Below, piece after piece: positions 23,921 to 35,830 of a stretch of DNA of 64,000 bases. The position numbers and the translations under genes were made by a program. A model generated the notes under the pieces. The model was given only the letters and a program-made list of their open reading frames with translations, did no database searches and was not told the DNA's origin. The stretch comes from Anthonomus grandis grandis (taxonomy: Eukaryota > Arthropoda > Insecta > Coleoptera > Curculionidae), in contig NC_065549.1 of assembly GCF_022605725.1 (NCBI RefSeq), positions 1,426,001-1,490,000 of the forward strand. The letters are read 5' to 3'. The first letter of the stretch is position 1; every line of letters starts with the position of its first letter.

Positions 23921-24639
23921 CGATTAAGTGTATTGCAGTAGAACGTATCAGTACTGTATGGCAAGTTCGTATTTTGACATGCTTGATTTTTCAAGCTGTC
24001 AATTATTTAAACAAATATGATGTTTCATTACTCGATAACATTTCACTTTTTCGAAAAATACCAAGAATAATTTTTTGTGTGAATAATTTGACGTATGAAA
24101 GTTTGAAAAAATTTTCTATCCATAAAGCACTGATCTTACTCAACTTCTTTAGAAAATTCGCGGTTGTCGACACCGTAGTTTATTTACTTTATTTTCTGAT
24201 TTATCGCGCACATGTATTTACCGCATATTTATTATGCTGCCATAAACACTTTTTGTTGGAAATCTCGCCACTGCGGAAACATTACTTTCCCATACATTTA
24301 TTTATGTAATTTTTTTTCTTGCTAATCCACATGACTTAAGCAGACGTAGTGGTTTATATTTAAAAAGATGACACGCAAAAGTGAACCTTATTTATCATTT
24401 TCTCAAATCACGGATACTGTTCTTCAGATTACAACCGCAATAATTACAATTCTGAAAGTTAACATTAATCAAGCTTATATTCGTTTGATATCAATCGAAG
24501 ACTATTTTAATCCCTTTATTGCTGCCCATTCGGGTGTCAACCCACGCTGTTTATTCAAACCTGTTCTTTATTAGGGGCTATATAAAGATATATCAAGATC
24601 AATTCTTTAAGGGCTTTCTTAGGTATTTACATTTAACAG
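23921..24639. other. Non-coding spacer between inverted repeats
   Basis: The open frames here (for example 23974-24309) show no conserved domain or codon signal. Confidence 0.4.
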
Positions 24640-24870
24640 AGACAAGAAATATCGTATTGTAGTCATTGGACAAGATACTTCAGATTTTGTGAACGCATTT
24701 CACTTTTCGAATTGACTTGAAACGTTAATTTTCTTTGCAATTAAACCATCTATAGACGAGGCGTATAATTTCACAACGATCGTAAAAGTTTCTTAAGTTT
24801 TCTTGTCGAAAAGTGAATCATGACTCCATTTTTTCACTTTCTACTGTGTTAAGCACACCTTGAATTCCCT
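24640..24870. repeat. Inverted copy of the 23.4-23.9 kb repeat
   Basis: AATTAAACCATCTATAGACGAG (about 24740) and TTTTTTCACTTTCTACTGTG (about 24830) are reverse complements of landmarks in 23400-23880, giving a fold-back layout with about 0.75 kb between arms. Confidence 0.65.
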
Positions 24871-25753
24871 TTTGTGAAGCTGAATCCAATGGCAGATTGT
24901 CTTAAAGCCATCAGAGAGGCTTTAGGAATATCTCAGTACCTGAATTTTTACGAATTTCTTGAGAGACTGACGTATAATTGGTATATATAAAAATAAATTT
25001 ATTATACTCGGGTTTACTTCTTCTAACTTCTTGTGTACGTGACTCCACACTAAGCGTCGGCTTTACGGTACAAAGGTAAAAGGAGATATTATCTTCATAC
25101 CCGTTGAGCACTTGATTGATAGTTGGTCCCTATCAACACTTTATTAAATGCTCAATTATTTGTTAAGATGATCGATCGACAAACTGAGAGAAGGCTATTT
25201 TTAAAGAAACCTTTCCATTTCCTTTTTTTTTCTATATATGGCAACAGCGCTTACTGCACTCATCGTTACCGTTCGTGCTTAACACTGTTGCCATATGGTG
25301 CAAAAAATAGTAAGAAATATTTCACTGTGTCTTATATAGTCCATACGCTAGGTAACATCCTGTATTTTTGAGAGGTCCACGAGATATTATTGTGGCATTA
25401 TAAAGTCTAATATGTATATATTTAAAAACGATTGGTTACCCGGCCGAAAAATGGCCACTTTAGTTTTTATACAGGGTGGTCATGTAATAAAATCACAAAT
25501 GTGGTATTTGAAACTCTTACGTTATAGATGCTCTACATTTAGCAAAGTTGTACCCTTTTATGCATGTGTAATGGAATATAATTGACAATAGAGCCGTAGA
25601 AGGATATAATTACTGTTACTAATATATAGAGTGTCCAAAATATTATATGCAAGGCAAAATTATTTAATAGGTACGTAATTTTTTTCTAAGTAGTAATAAT
25701 TAAAATTAAATTGAAAACAATCATTTTAAAAACATTATATTTCAAATCGCTAT
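24871..25753. other. Non-coding, one mariner-type end
   Basis: ATACAGGGTGGTCATG at about 25470 resembles local mariner-type ends. Nothing else is supported. Confidence 0.4.
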
Positions 25754-26560
25754 TTATCTGTCATAAGGATTTTTATATTGAGTTATTATGCGACAACGAC
25801 AAAAAGAACAGCAAGGCAATTCAGCTACACGGCAACAACAAGTATTTTTTCGTGCACATTTACCACAATTGCAATTCGGGACAATAATTCCAGCTGTACT
25901 TTTCTTTGAACGATTGATGGTCTGTTCTAAAGCTTGATCTGTTCCAACTGATGTAAATGCTGATTTACTGTATTTAACAGTAAATTTTCCGTTCATAAAT
26001 TCGTTATATACATCAGGAGCCGTTTGGCCTAATATTATCATGTCATGGAGATATACAGAAGACCAGCGAGCATAATTAGTCCGATCCATGACATGAAAAA
26101 TAGGCTGCAGCTTTTTAAGAGTCTCCACGTGAAGTTGCCAATCTCCAGTACGATCGGCTCGTATCATATCCCTTAAAAGATTGATGAGTGCTAATACATT
26201 GGTCCAGTATTTAAAAGACTAGATTCTTTGCATCTTTTAGAAACGAATTCGTTAAATTGTAATAAAATATCTTGTAAATCAATTTAAATTTTTCCGAACG
26301 TAATCTGGCCTTTTATCGAGTTTCCTTCAATAAACAGATTTTGTAAAAGTTTGAGTGATGTAAACTCCTGCTCATACTCTGTTAAATTTTGCTCATTGAA
26401 AAATGCTTGTAACTGTAATCTTTGCATAACTTCTCCAAGCAGAAAAAACCCTCTAACAGATCTTGCATAATTCGTCCCATTAAAGACTTGTTCAGAGGTG
26501 CCTACTCCAAACGCTCCCGTTTCTATTATAGTATGGATTCAGCACCACTTCCGCGTAAAT
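25754..26560 (-). pseudogene. Decayed gene of a widespread uncharacterised animal family
   Basis: On the minus strand GAFGVGTSEQVFNGTNYARS, VRGFFLLGEVMQRLQ, then MIRADRTGDWQLHVETLKKL, NYARWSSVYLHDM, GKFTVKYSKSAF and GTDQALEQTINRSKKS are followed by a Cys-rich tail (CNCGKCARKNTCCCRVAEL, CCSFCRCR). I recognise this order from repeated uncharacterised proteins in insects and cnidarians, but know no function. In those proteins the Cys-rich tail is usually separated by several hundred residues, so this copy appears to have an internal deletion. Stops break the upstream part. Confidence 0.55.
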
Positions 26561-27617
26561 ATTTTCCAATGCATACAAGCAACACTTATTTACAGCATTA
26601 ATGTTATATTTTCAAACTCTTTTTCTCGTAACAGTTTTATATGCCTTGCAATTAAGTCAACACTTTTATTATTTTTTGTAGTTTTAGGACCAGAAATGGA
26701 TTTTATTCGTTCATAATTGTAAAAAAATTGATTTATACCTATATTTTACTATTATATATACATATATATGACACTAAAAGTGAAGTGGCGATTAAAAAAA
26801 AAAGTAACCTACCAAATTTTGTATCTAAAGCTCTATAATTACCATTTCAAATGAGCAACCTCGTGGACCTAGAAAAAAACACAGAACTATAGCTAGCGTC
26901 TGTATTAATAGTGACGTCGTAGTATTTTGATAAGGCGAACCAACCTTGTCAGTTTCTTTTTTTTTTGTTCGCTTCCAATTGATAAATAAAAGAAGTGTTT
27001 TACGTAACGGGTGCCAATGAACTTTAATTCAGTTGCCTGGCCTACATTTATAAAAAAAAAACAACAACAAAAAGAAACCCTGGCCTTGTCGAAATTTGAA
27101 CCAAGAACAACGTTGTAGAAGCGTAAGCGGTCGGTTACGTAAAAACGCAAAAGAAGGTCATTGCCGAAACGTTAAATTCACTGTTCTTTCCGAATTTATC
27201 CGTAGCAGGAAAGCAGCAATGGATGAAGCAATAATATTAATGTTATAAATTAAATTCGGCAGAGTCACAGGCACATCTGGAATTTAATTTAATCGAAATT
27301 CGCGTTTAATGCTTGAAAATCCAGAATCATTGAGGAGTAATGTCTATAGATGGTTTAATTACATAAGAAAATCAGAAATCAATATTTTAAGAAATTCATG
27401 AAACTATAGTAATATGATTTTTCATCGATTGAATTCAGCAACTGTAAACATTTAAATTATGCAGTTTGACAGTACTGACTCTGGTTGGTGGGTCGATGTT
27501 TTTGACATTCATGCCAAGCTCCAAAGTCGCTGACTTCTTTTATTCAGTCGAGATGACGAATCACGAAGATTCTATTAATATTTTTATAGGCTATATCCTT
27601 AACGTAACTTTCACTTA
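26561..27617. other. Non-coding
   Basis: A single copy of the TCTATAGATGGTTTAATTAC landmark (about 27342) belongs to the 23.4-kb repeat. No gene seen. Confidence 0.4.
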
Positions 27618-28960
27618 CCTCTCTCTGCCTCTGATGTATTTTGATCATCCATGCCCAAATTTCCTTCCTTCTCATTTTGGGATGTTATTGTAAAACATCC
27701 CTCCACAGGGATTCCTTGGTCTTGCAAAAAATTTAATTCCCTGAAGTACCATAAAGAAGGTACATAAATATCATCAGTGCTAGTTCCAGATCTGTAGGAT
27801 GCTTTTACCTTTTTAAGCTCTTTTCTGTAATTAGTTCTTAAACTGTTTATCTTCTTTTTTAAAATTTCTTTGTCCGTTTCTGGGTCAACTTCTTTTAATT
27901 TTTCTTTTTCAAAAAACGCTGAGATACGTGTCCAATGAATTTATTTGAGCAATTTTCATGGAAATTTTCAAGAGTCTATCTCTCTTAGTTTTTGAGTTAT
28001 GAGCATTTTTTGATTTTTTGAAAAATTTTTTTTCTGAACTTTGTGTACATTTTTCAAAAAACGCTGAGATACGTGTCCAATGAATTTATTTGAGCAATTT
28101 TCATGGAAAATTTCAAGAGTCTATCTCTCTTGGTTTTTGAGTTATAAGCATTTTTGGTTTTTTTTGAAAAAAATTTTTTTTTTCACTAAAAAATATTTTT
28201 TTGAATTTTGTGTTGATTTTTCAAAAAAACGCTGAAATAGGTGTCCAATGAATTTATTAGAGCAATTTTTATGGAAAATTTCAAGAGTCTATCTCTCTTG
28301 GTTTTTGAGTTATGAGCATTTTGGTTTTTTTTGAATTTTGTGTTGATTTTTCAAAAAACGCTGAAATAGGTGTCCAATGAATTTATTAGAGCAATTGTCA
28401 TGGAAATTTTCAAAAGTCTATCTCTCTTGGTTTTTGAGTTATGAGCTTTTTTGGATTTTTTGAAAAAATAATTTTTTCACTAAAAAAATATTTTTTCTGA
28501 ACTTTATGTACGTTTTTCAAAAAACGCTGAGATACGTGTCCAATGAATTTATTAAAGCAATTTTCGTGGAAACTTTCAAGAGTCTATCTCTCTTGGTTTT
28601 TGAGTTATGAGCATTTATAGATTTTTTGAAAAAAAAATTTTTTTTTGAATTTTGTGTAGATTTTTCAAAAAAACGCTGAAATAAATATAAATTTAATTAA
28701 AATTTAATTGAGCAAGTTTCATAGAAATTTTCAAGCCTCCAACTCCCTTACTTCAAATACTACGGGCACTTTCTTCACGTATTTCGTACACACCAGATCC
28801 ACCCCTGTATAGACGCCCTAGGCCCTATACAAATGCTTTATATGCATTCTTTTTTAGGTTTCTGTCACTGTATTCTGTACTTTTAATTTTCCATAAAGCT
28901 GGACATATCGTTGCAAAAACTCAATGATAAATTCACGGTCTTGAAACTGACCAAAATAAG
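27618..28960 (-). pseudogene. MADF-domain coding region split by a tandem array
   Basis: On the minus strand, after a TTATTTTGGTCAG acceptor, REFIIEFLQRYVQLYGKL and, one frame off, EYSDRNLKKNAYKAF encode the first half of a MADF domain (about 28960-28840). After the tandem repeats, LKEVDPETDKEILKKKINSL, RTNYRKELKKVKASYRSG and YVPSLWYFRELNFLQDQG encode the second half (27910 to about 27618), ending at an AGAG|GTAAGT donor. It resembles the MADF genes of the two Harbingers, so a third Harbinger remnant is likely. A host MADF gene is the alternative. Confidence 0.75.
27910..28745. repeat. Tandem array of six units, 130-166 bp each
   Basis: The block CAAAAAACGCTGAGATACGT recurs at 27910, 28056, 28222, 28352, 28518 and 28666, each followed by TGTCCAATGAATTTATT and CAAGAGTCTATCTCTCTTGG. 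The left edge coincides with the break in the MADF coding region. Confidence 0.9.
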
Positions 28961-29074
28961 TAATTGTACAATCTTCTCCCTACACGCACAAATGATGCAA
29001 TATTGCGCTATTAATTTCAAACACGTTTAATTTTTTTCAATACTTGCGCGGTTAAGACAATATTGTGTTCAGAC

Positions 29075-29108
29075 GCACAATAATATTGGGCAAACCCCAA
29101 TATTGTGC
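29075..29108. repeat. Hairpin rich in CACAATATTG
   Basis: GCACAATAATATTGGG and CCCAATATTGTGC pair across a 5-nt loop with one 3-nt bulge. Similar words (GCAATATTGCG, CAATATTGTG) occur within 100 bp. Confidence 0.6.
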
Positions 29109-29109
29109 A

Positions 29110-29170
29110 ATATAAATGAGCGTCTAAATGAAGTCAAATTCGTTGGAATTTTCCCGATAGTACTCATAGA
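29110..29170. repeat. 366-bp satellite monomer, left part
   Basis: GTTGGAATTTTCCCGATAGT followed by ACTCATAGA matches the satellite at 47.9-51.1 kb. It is cut by the copia element and resumes at 35836. Confidence 0.85.
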
Positions 29171-29526
29171 TGTTAGAATTAATATTCTTTTATATTAATA
29201 CAAAAACCAATAAACCAGGTTCCGAAAGGAAAATAAAACCCGCAAACATAAATTAGACATAGGGCTCATAGAAAGTAATAGAAAGGCAAAAGTGGCAATA
29301 AACTTAAGTACTAAAAGACCTTTTTTTAGGTTGTCAAGAAAATGGTTCAGTTATACAAACAAACATATTTGTTTTATTTGACATTTTGAAATGAAGCAAA
29401 AAGGCTTTTGATGTGAGTTTGTAATTTTAGTCTTAAGCAGAAACGTGTTGAATACAGATGTATTAAAATATACTTTCGTTTAATTTAAATTCCCATACAC
29501 CATTATATTTTCATTAAAATTTAATA
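29171..29526 (+). repeat. 5' LTR of the copia element
   Basis: Starts TGTTAGAATTAATATTC and ends AAAATTTAATA, and aligns along its length with 35470-35830. Confidence 0.92.
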
Positions 29527-29540
29527 GGTTATGGGCCCAG
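29527..29540 (+). promoter_or_regulatory. Primer binding site for half-tRNA-iMet
   Basis: GGTTATGGGCCCAG directly follows the LTR. It is complementary to the anticodon stem-loop of eukaryotic initiator tRNA-Met, the internal priming mode known for copia and Ty5, rather than to a tRNA 3' end. Confidence 0.85.
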
Positions 29541-31397
29541 GTTCGCGTAAAGTATATTAGTAAACTGTATACGTTCGTTTAATTGTGATAATCATTTGCC
29601 AGTACCGGACTTGGTGCGGTGGCATTAAACGTGTGTAAAAATTTCTTTGTGTCTTTGTGAGTGTTGTTTTGGCGTTTAAAATAATGGAGAAAACCAAGCC
29701 ACGAAATGTCCAACCATTTAACGGTGAAAAGTATAGTATTTGGAAATTTCGTGTGAAATTATTATTAGCGGAAGCACAAGTTCTCTATGTTGTTGACGAG
29801 GGACTCCCGAATCAACCTGACGACAGATGGAAAAGGCATGATATTTATGCGAAGGGAATAATCACTGAATATCTAAGTGATTCTTTCTTGAATTTTGTCA
29901 AGGATAAACCAACTGCAAGAGACGTTTTTGATGCTATGGATGCAATATAGAAAAGGCGAAGTTTAGCTACCCAATTGGCATTACGTAAAAGACTTCTCAG
30001 TTTTAAATTTCGAGGAGATCAACAGTTGCTTCAACATTTTGCTATTTTTGATGATACAATTGCAGAATTACTAGCTGCAGGAGCAAAATTAGATGAGATG
30101 GATAAAATTTCTCATCTACTTATAACAATGCCTTCCGCTTAAGATGGTGTAATCACTGCATTGGAAACCTTGGGAGAAGAAAGTCTAAACTTGCCATTTA
30201 TGAAAACTCGACTCCTGGATCAAGAAGTAAAACTTAAAAACGACAATACTACAACAAGTTTTAAAGTACTAAATACATTCAGAGATGCTTCAACCACCCA
30301 GGGTACTTTTAGACCCAAAGACAATAGACGACACAAAAAGAAGAAATTTACACACAATAAACACAAAGGGCATTTCAAAAAGGGCTATAAAAATGACTCA
30401 AATATGAAATGTAATCATTGTGGCCGAAATAACCATTTAATTAAAGATTGCTACTTTCACAAACAAATGCTTGACAAGCAACGTTCAATCCAAACTGTTT
30501 TTATGCTTCGAAATGACCTAATGACAACATTAAAGAAGACTGAAAATACATTGTTCGTGCTTGATTCTGGGGCAACGGATCATATTGTCAACCAAGAACA
30601 TTTCTTTTCAACAAAGTACCACTTACCAAAACCAATTTCTATAGCTGTAGCTAAGATTGATACAGCTGTTCTGGCTACAAAAGGCGGGTCAATAGATGTG
30701 GTGACAAATCTTGGAGTTAAGGGGACGTTGGAAAATTTTTATACCTGAAGTACCCTACAACTTAAGTTCTGTGCCGTGTCTCCAGAAGAAAGGAATGGTG
30801 ATCATTTTTGACGAGCATGGAGTGAAAATTCAACACAGCTCACAAACAATAGCTACAGGTAAGCCCATAAATGGTTTAATAGGTATTTATTTTAAAATAC
30901 CTAAAAACCATGGAAATCAAATTAATGTGATTGATAATAAAAACTACCAAAAATGTCCAAATTAAAATCACATATTCAAAGACCATTATTTATTATTCAT
31001 TCTGATGTTTGTGGGCCAATAACTCCTCCTACTGTCGATAGTAAAAATTATTTTGTGACATTTATAGATGAATTTACACACTATACTGTAGTATATTTAA
31101 TTGAATTAAAATCTGAAGTCTTTAAGGTTTTTAAAGATTTTGTTGCTAAAGCAGAAGCACACTGTAATTGTAAAGTAGTAAACATCTATTGCGACAATGG
31201 AGGAGAACATTTGTCTACTGAAATAAAAGGGTATTGTGTTCAGAAGGGCATTTCATATCATTTAACGGTACCTCATACTCCCCAACAAAATGTTGTATAA
31301 GAGCGGATGAATCGTACTATAACTGAAAAGGCGAGATCGATGATTTATACATCGGGGTTGGATAAATCTTTTTGGGGTGAAGCTGTTTTAACAGCTA

Positions 31398-33399
31398 TAC
31401 TCTATTTCAGAAGTGTATAGAGCAATAAACTGGGGAATTCCGTTCTGTTTGGCTACATTTCGTGGTAGTTCATAGGCGCAGGTACTTATAATATTTATGA
31501 ATTTAATTTTCACGGATTAAATGCCTTTATTTTGAAAGAGATTAAATACTAAATAAATACTTTTAAATCATATTTTAAACGTTAGTAGTCACTGCTACGC
31601 TGTACTGTAATCACAATATTATTATCCCAATATTTAAAAAATGGAGGTATTCAGATGTACTAAAAATTCTCCACTATCGCTGAGTGAAAAAGTTATTATT
31701 TTAAATGTACATGATTGCATAAAACACAATTACCCTAGTTTTACTGTGCAAGAAATTGTTGAAAAATGTTCTCGAATGAGTGGAATTGGAAAGTCCACCA
31801 TTTTCAAATTGTTGCGGGAAAGAAAAGTCGCAGGTCAAGTGGAATCTCCCAAGCAAAAGCCAGGACGACCTACAAAAATCCTTGATGAAAATGCTAAATG
31901 TATAATTCGAAGAAAAGTTCACTCTTTTTATTTTAAAAAGGAAATACCCACCCTAGACAAAATTTTAATGGAGCTTGGCCGAGATGACAGTATTCCGTTG
32001 ATAAGTAGAAAACTTTTATGGAAAACTTTAAAAAATATGGATTTTGCCTGGGAAAAGCATAACCGCAAAGCACTTTTACTGGAGAGCGACGAAATTGTTT
32101 GTTGGAGACGACAATACTTGAGAAGTATCAAGCAGTACCGCAGGGAGCAAAAGAAAGTTTTTACTCTTGATGAGACGTGGATTAACGAAGGTTATATAGT
32201 CCAAAAAATGTGGCAAGACAAAAATATAACCAGTGCTCGCCAAGCTTTCATAGAAGGCCTTTCTACGGGTATTAAAGTACCTTCGGGAAAAGGAAAAAGA
32301 CTTATAATCACACATATTGGAAGCGAAGAGGGATTTTTAAAAGAAGGTCTGCTAACCTTTGAGTCGACTCGCACAGGAGATTACCATGAAGACATGAACT
32401 CAGACGTTTTCGAGGACTATTTTGGTGAAATGATAAAATTTCTTCCGGCTAATTCGGTGGTGGTTATGGATAACGCAAGCTATCATTCACGGCGAATAGA
32501 GAAGACGCCAACTTCAAGTTGGAGAAAGCTAGAAATTATCGATTGGCTGACTGCAAAAGGTATTGCGTTTGAAGCAAATTTGATAAAAAAAGAACTGCTG
32601 GCAATAGCAAACTTACACAAAACTCGTTTCATGAAATACGCCGTGGAAGATATAGCCGAAAAATATAATATAACTGTACTGCGCTTACCGCCATATCATT
32701 GCGAACTAAATCCTATAGAACTGATATGGGCGCAGGTAAAAGGATTTGTAGCAAGACAAAATACGACTTTTAAAATGAAAGATGTTAAGCTACTGTTTGA
32801 TTAAGCCATTACGGAAGCGACACCAGAGAATTGGCGAAAAGCAGTCCAGCATGTAATTAAGCAAGAGGACAAAATGTGGGATCTTGACAACCTCATCGAT
32901 CAGACAGTCGATCCTTTAATTATAATGTCAAGAGGTGATGACAGTTCGTCAGATGACGAAGAAAACTACAATCTATTATAATTTAAAATTGTTATACACT
33001 GTTCAAAAAGTGCCAGATCCAAAAGTGACATTTTCAACTGTTTTACTCTACATATTATGTTCAATAAATTTGTGAAAAAAATATATTATTCCATTTAAAC
33101 AAAAGTAACTTTCTAAAATAAAATAGCATTTAAGTACATTAATTATAAGGTAAAAAACAAGTCCCAGTTGCACGCCTTTGGCGAACCGTTTTCAATGTTT
33201 ATCAGTGGGTAACAATGGGCAAAACTCATAAATTGACCCAAAACCGGGTGGCACTACCTGCAATCAACGAAAAGAAAGAATTTTACATTGAAACTAATAC
33301 CCAACTAAGGTAGTGGCATAAAATATTGGGGGATCACCAGGTACCACTTTTGCATACCTAATGAGGTTTTATTGCTCTACACACTTCTGAAATAGAGTA
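31398..33399 (+). mobile_element. 2002-bp Tc1/mariner element, DD82E type
   Basis: Inverted ends TACTCTATTTCAGAAGTGT (left) and its reverse complement (right), about 32 bp long, are flanked by TA (31396-31397 and 33400-33401). Excision with one TA restores the copia integrase frame (GEAVLTA|SYLINILPTAAL). One long transposase gene lies inside. Confidence 0.95.
31641..32981 (+). pseudogene. Tc1/mariner DDE_3 transposase with one stop
   Basis: An N-terminal helix-turn-helix region (LSEKVIILNVHDCIK, GIGKSTIFKLLRE, then a GRP linker, GRPTK) precedes the catalytic core. The triad is TLDETW, VVMDNASYH and ELNPIELIW. I count 82 residues between the second Asp and the Glu, matching the DD82E (Sailor) lineage rather than DD34E/D mariners. 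The frame runs 446 codons to TAA at 32979-32981, ending in an acidic tail (SSSDDEENYNLL). A single in-frame TAA (32802-32804, codon 388) lies after the catalytic Glu, otherwise the gene is intact. No introns are seen. Confidence 0.9.
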
Positions 33400-35460
33400 T
33401 AGCTACCTAATAAATATTTTACCAACTGCCGCTCTGCATATTAATAAAACGCCATATGAACTGTGGCATAATAAAAAGCCCAGATTGGACAATTTAAAAA
33501 TTTTCGGTTCAACCGTCTATGTCCATAATAAAAGTCGAAAGACAAAATTTGAAGAAAAATCCAAAAAGGGTATTTTAATGGGTATAAAATCTGGGATGTT
33601 GAAAAAGAAAATTTTATCATAGCTCGCGACGTAATAGTTGACGAGGTAAATTTCAAAGTCACTAAGGAAAAGCGAAAGAATCAAAAATCATTCATTACCT
33701 CTGTACACTGATGACGATGATTATGATATAAATAATGATACATTTTTCAATCATATATTATGTGCACAAACTCTTGTAAAATCAATTCCAAAATTCTACC
33801 ATGAAATTAAAACAAGGGATGATCGTTGTCAGTGCCTCCCACTCAGGCCATTAAAGATGAACTTGATTCTCTTAATTTAAACAATACTTGGACTATTGTA
33901 AACAAACCCATAAACAAAAACATTGTTGATTGCAAATGGGTATTTACTGTCAAAACTGATGAACAAGGAGCACCAATAAAATATAAAGCTAGATTGGTAG
34001 CAAAAGGGTTTAGTCAGCAATATTTACTTGATTATCAAGAAACTTTTGCACCAGTTGCCCGCATTACAACATTTAGACTAATGCTAGCAATTTGTAATCA
34101 GTACAATTTACTTGTTCATCATATGGACGTAAAGACTGCATTTTTGCACGGTAGTTTAGATGAAGAAATATACATGAAAATTCCCGAAGGGCTAAAAGCA
34201 GATAATAGTAAAGTTTGCAAATTAAATAAATCAATTTATGGCCTAAAACAATCTTCTAGATGCTGGTATGAATATTTTGATAAAAAATTAAAAACATGTA
34301 ATTTTAAAAGTTCACTGGTTGATCCATGTTTATATTTCAAGTTAAAATATAAAAATTATTAATTATCTTAATGAATGAATTTCAAATGAAAGATTTAAAA
34401 GATGTAAAACTGTTTTTAGGAATTCGAATTTTGAGAACAGAAAACACCATAACCTTAGACCAAAGTTTTTATTTAAAAACCGTATTAAATAAATTTAATA
34501 TGTCTGAATATAAATCAGTTAGAAAATAAATTAAATTATATAAATCTAAATAAAGACGAGAATTTGAATGTTCCATGTAGAAATTTAATTGGGTGCCTTA
34601 TGTATGCCATGCTTTGTACAAGACCAGATCTTTGCATTGCAATTAATATCTTAAGTAGGTTTCAAAGTAAGAGTAATAAAGAACTATGGGTGTGCTTAAA
34701 ACGAGTGTTAAGATATCTTAAAGGTTCTGTAAATATAAAATTAACATATACACGAAATGATAATTATGTCAATATAATTGAGGGCTATGTTGATTCAGAT
34801 TGGGTAAATAATGAGTTAAACAGGAAAAGTACAACAGGTTATTTATTTAAAGCCTTTAAAAATTGTACAATATCCTGGAACTCAAAACAACAATCCTCGG
34901 TAGCTGCTTCTTCAACAGAAGCAGAATATATGGCTCTTTTCGAATGTGTTAGGGAAGCTTTATGGCTAAGAAGTTTATTAGAAAGCATTAATTTTAAAAT
35001 GCTAGCACCAACAATTATTTTTGAAGATAATAACGGTTGCATTAATATAGCAAAAAACCCTATAAATCATAAAAGAACTAAACATATTGACATAAAATAT
35101 CATTTTACACGTGAACAAATCTTACAGAAAAACATACTATTAGAATATATTTCCACAGGTGAACAATTAGCTGATGCGTTTACCAAACCACTCCCAGCAG
35201 TAAAATTCCTCAAGATAAGATCCGAGATAGGGTTAAAGTAATTTTTTTTAACCTAGAATATATTATGAATAAACATATTTTCTATTATTATGTTATAATG
35301 TTAATTAATCTGTTTGTGTATTCCTTATATTCACATAGATATAGGTATATGTAGGTATAATATTAGTTTTTTTTTAATTATTTTAACTTACTATAAGGAA
35401 AATATTTTTCTTTAGGATCATAGGATTGCAGGGATTTATAAAATTGTTAATTATGTTTTT

Positions 35461-35469
35461 GAGTGGGAG
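35461..35469 (+). promoter_or_regulatory. Polypurine tract of the copia element
   Basis: GAGTGGGAG abuts the TGTTGG start of the 3' LTR, where plus-strand DNA synthesis would be primed. Confidence 0.8.
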
Positions 35470-35830
35470 TGTTGGAATTAATATTCTTTTATATTAATAA
35501 AAAAACCAATAAACCAGGTTCCGAAAGGAAAATAAAACCCGCAAACATAAATTAGACATAGGGCTCATAGAAAGTAATAGAAAGGCAAAAGTGGCAATAA
35601 ACTTAAGTACTCTAAAAGACCTTTTTTTAAGTTGTCAATAAAAAAATTTTTCAGTTATACAAACAAACATATTTGATTTATTTGACATTTTGAAATGAAG
35701 CAAAAAAGCTTTTGATGTGAGTTTGTAATTTTAGTCTTAAGCAGAAACGTGTTGAATACAGATGTATTAAAATATACTTTCGTTTAATTTAAATTCCCAT
35801 ACACCATTATATTTTCGTTAAAATTTACTA
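35470..35830 (+). repeat. 3' LTR of the copia element
   Basis: Starts TGTTGGAATTAATATTC and ends AAAATTTACTA, with only scattered substitutions and small indels against the 5' LTR. Confidence 0.92.

Larger units (their letters stand above)
29684..35241 (+). pseudogene. copia gag-pol polyprotein, broken
   Basis: In order: gag from the ATG at 29684 (FNGEKYSIWKFRVKLLL) with in-frame stops at 29948 and 30140; zinc knuckle CNHCGRNNHLIKDC; protease LDSGATDHIVN; a frameshift near 30720; an apparent loss of the pre-integrase zinc domain near 30960; integrase with HSDVCGP, YCDNGGEHL and, after a stop at 31298, ERMNRT. The nested element then splits integrase at 31397/33400. Reverse transcriptase (DCKWVFTVKTDEQG, AFLHGSLDEEIYMKIPEG) ends at a break near 34362 where the YVDD active site should be. 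RNase H (GYVDSDWV, SSTEAEYMAL, DNNGCINIA, HIDIKYHF) is intact to 35241. Confidence 0.9.
29171..35830 (+). mobile_element. Ty1/copia LTR retrotransposon with a nested mariner element
   Basis: Two LTRs (356 and 361 bp, a few percent different by eye), a primer binding site, a gag-pol region in copia order (integrase before reverse transcriptase) and a polypurine tract are all present. A 5-bp duplication ATAGA lies at 29166-29170 and 35831-35835. It sits within a single satellite monomer. Without the nested 2002-bp element it would be about 4.66 kb. Several breaks make it inactive. Confidence 0.95.

Noticed and set aside
23974..24574. Two plus-strand ORFs of 111 and 68 codons
   Set aside because: No domain, no similarity to transposon proteins, and they lie between arms of an inverted repeat.
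31701..32374. Several minus-strand ORFs
   Set aside because: All are shadows antisense to the DD82E transposase.
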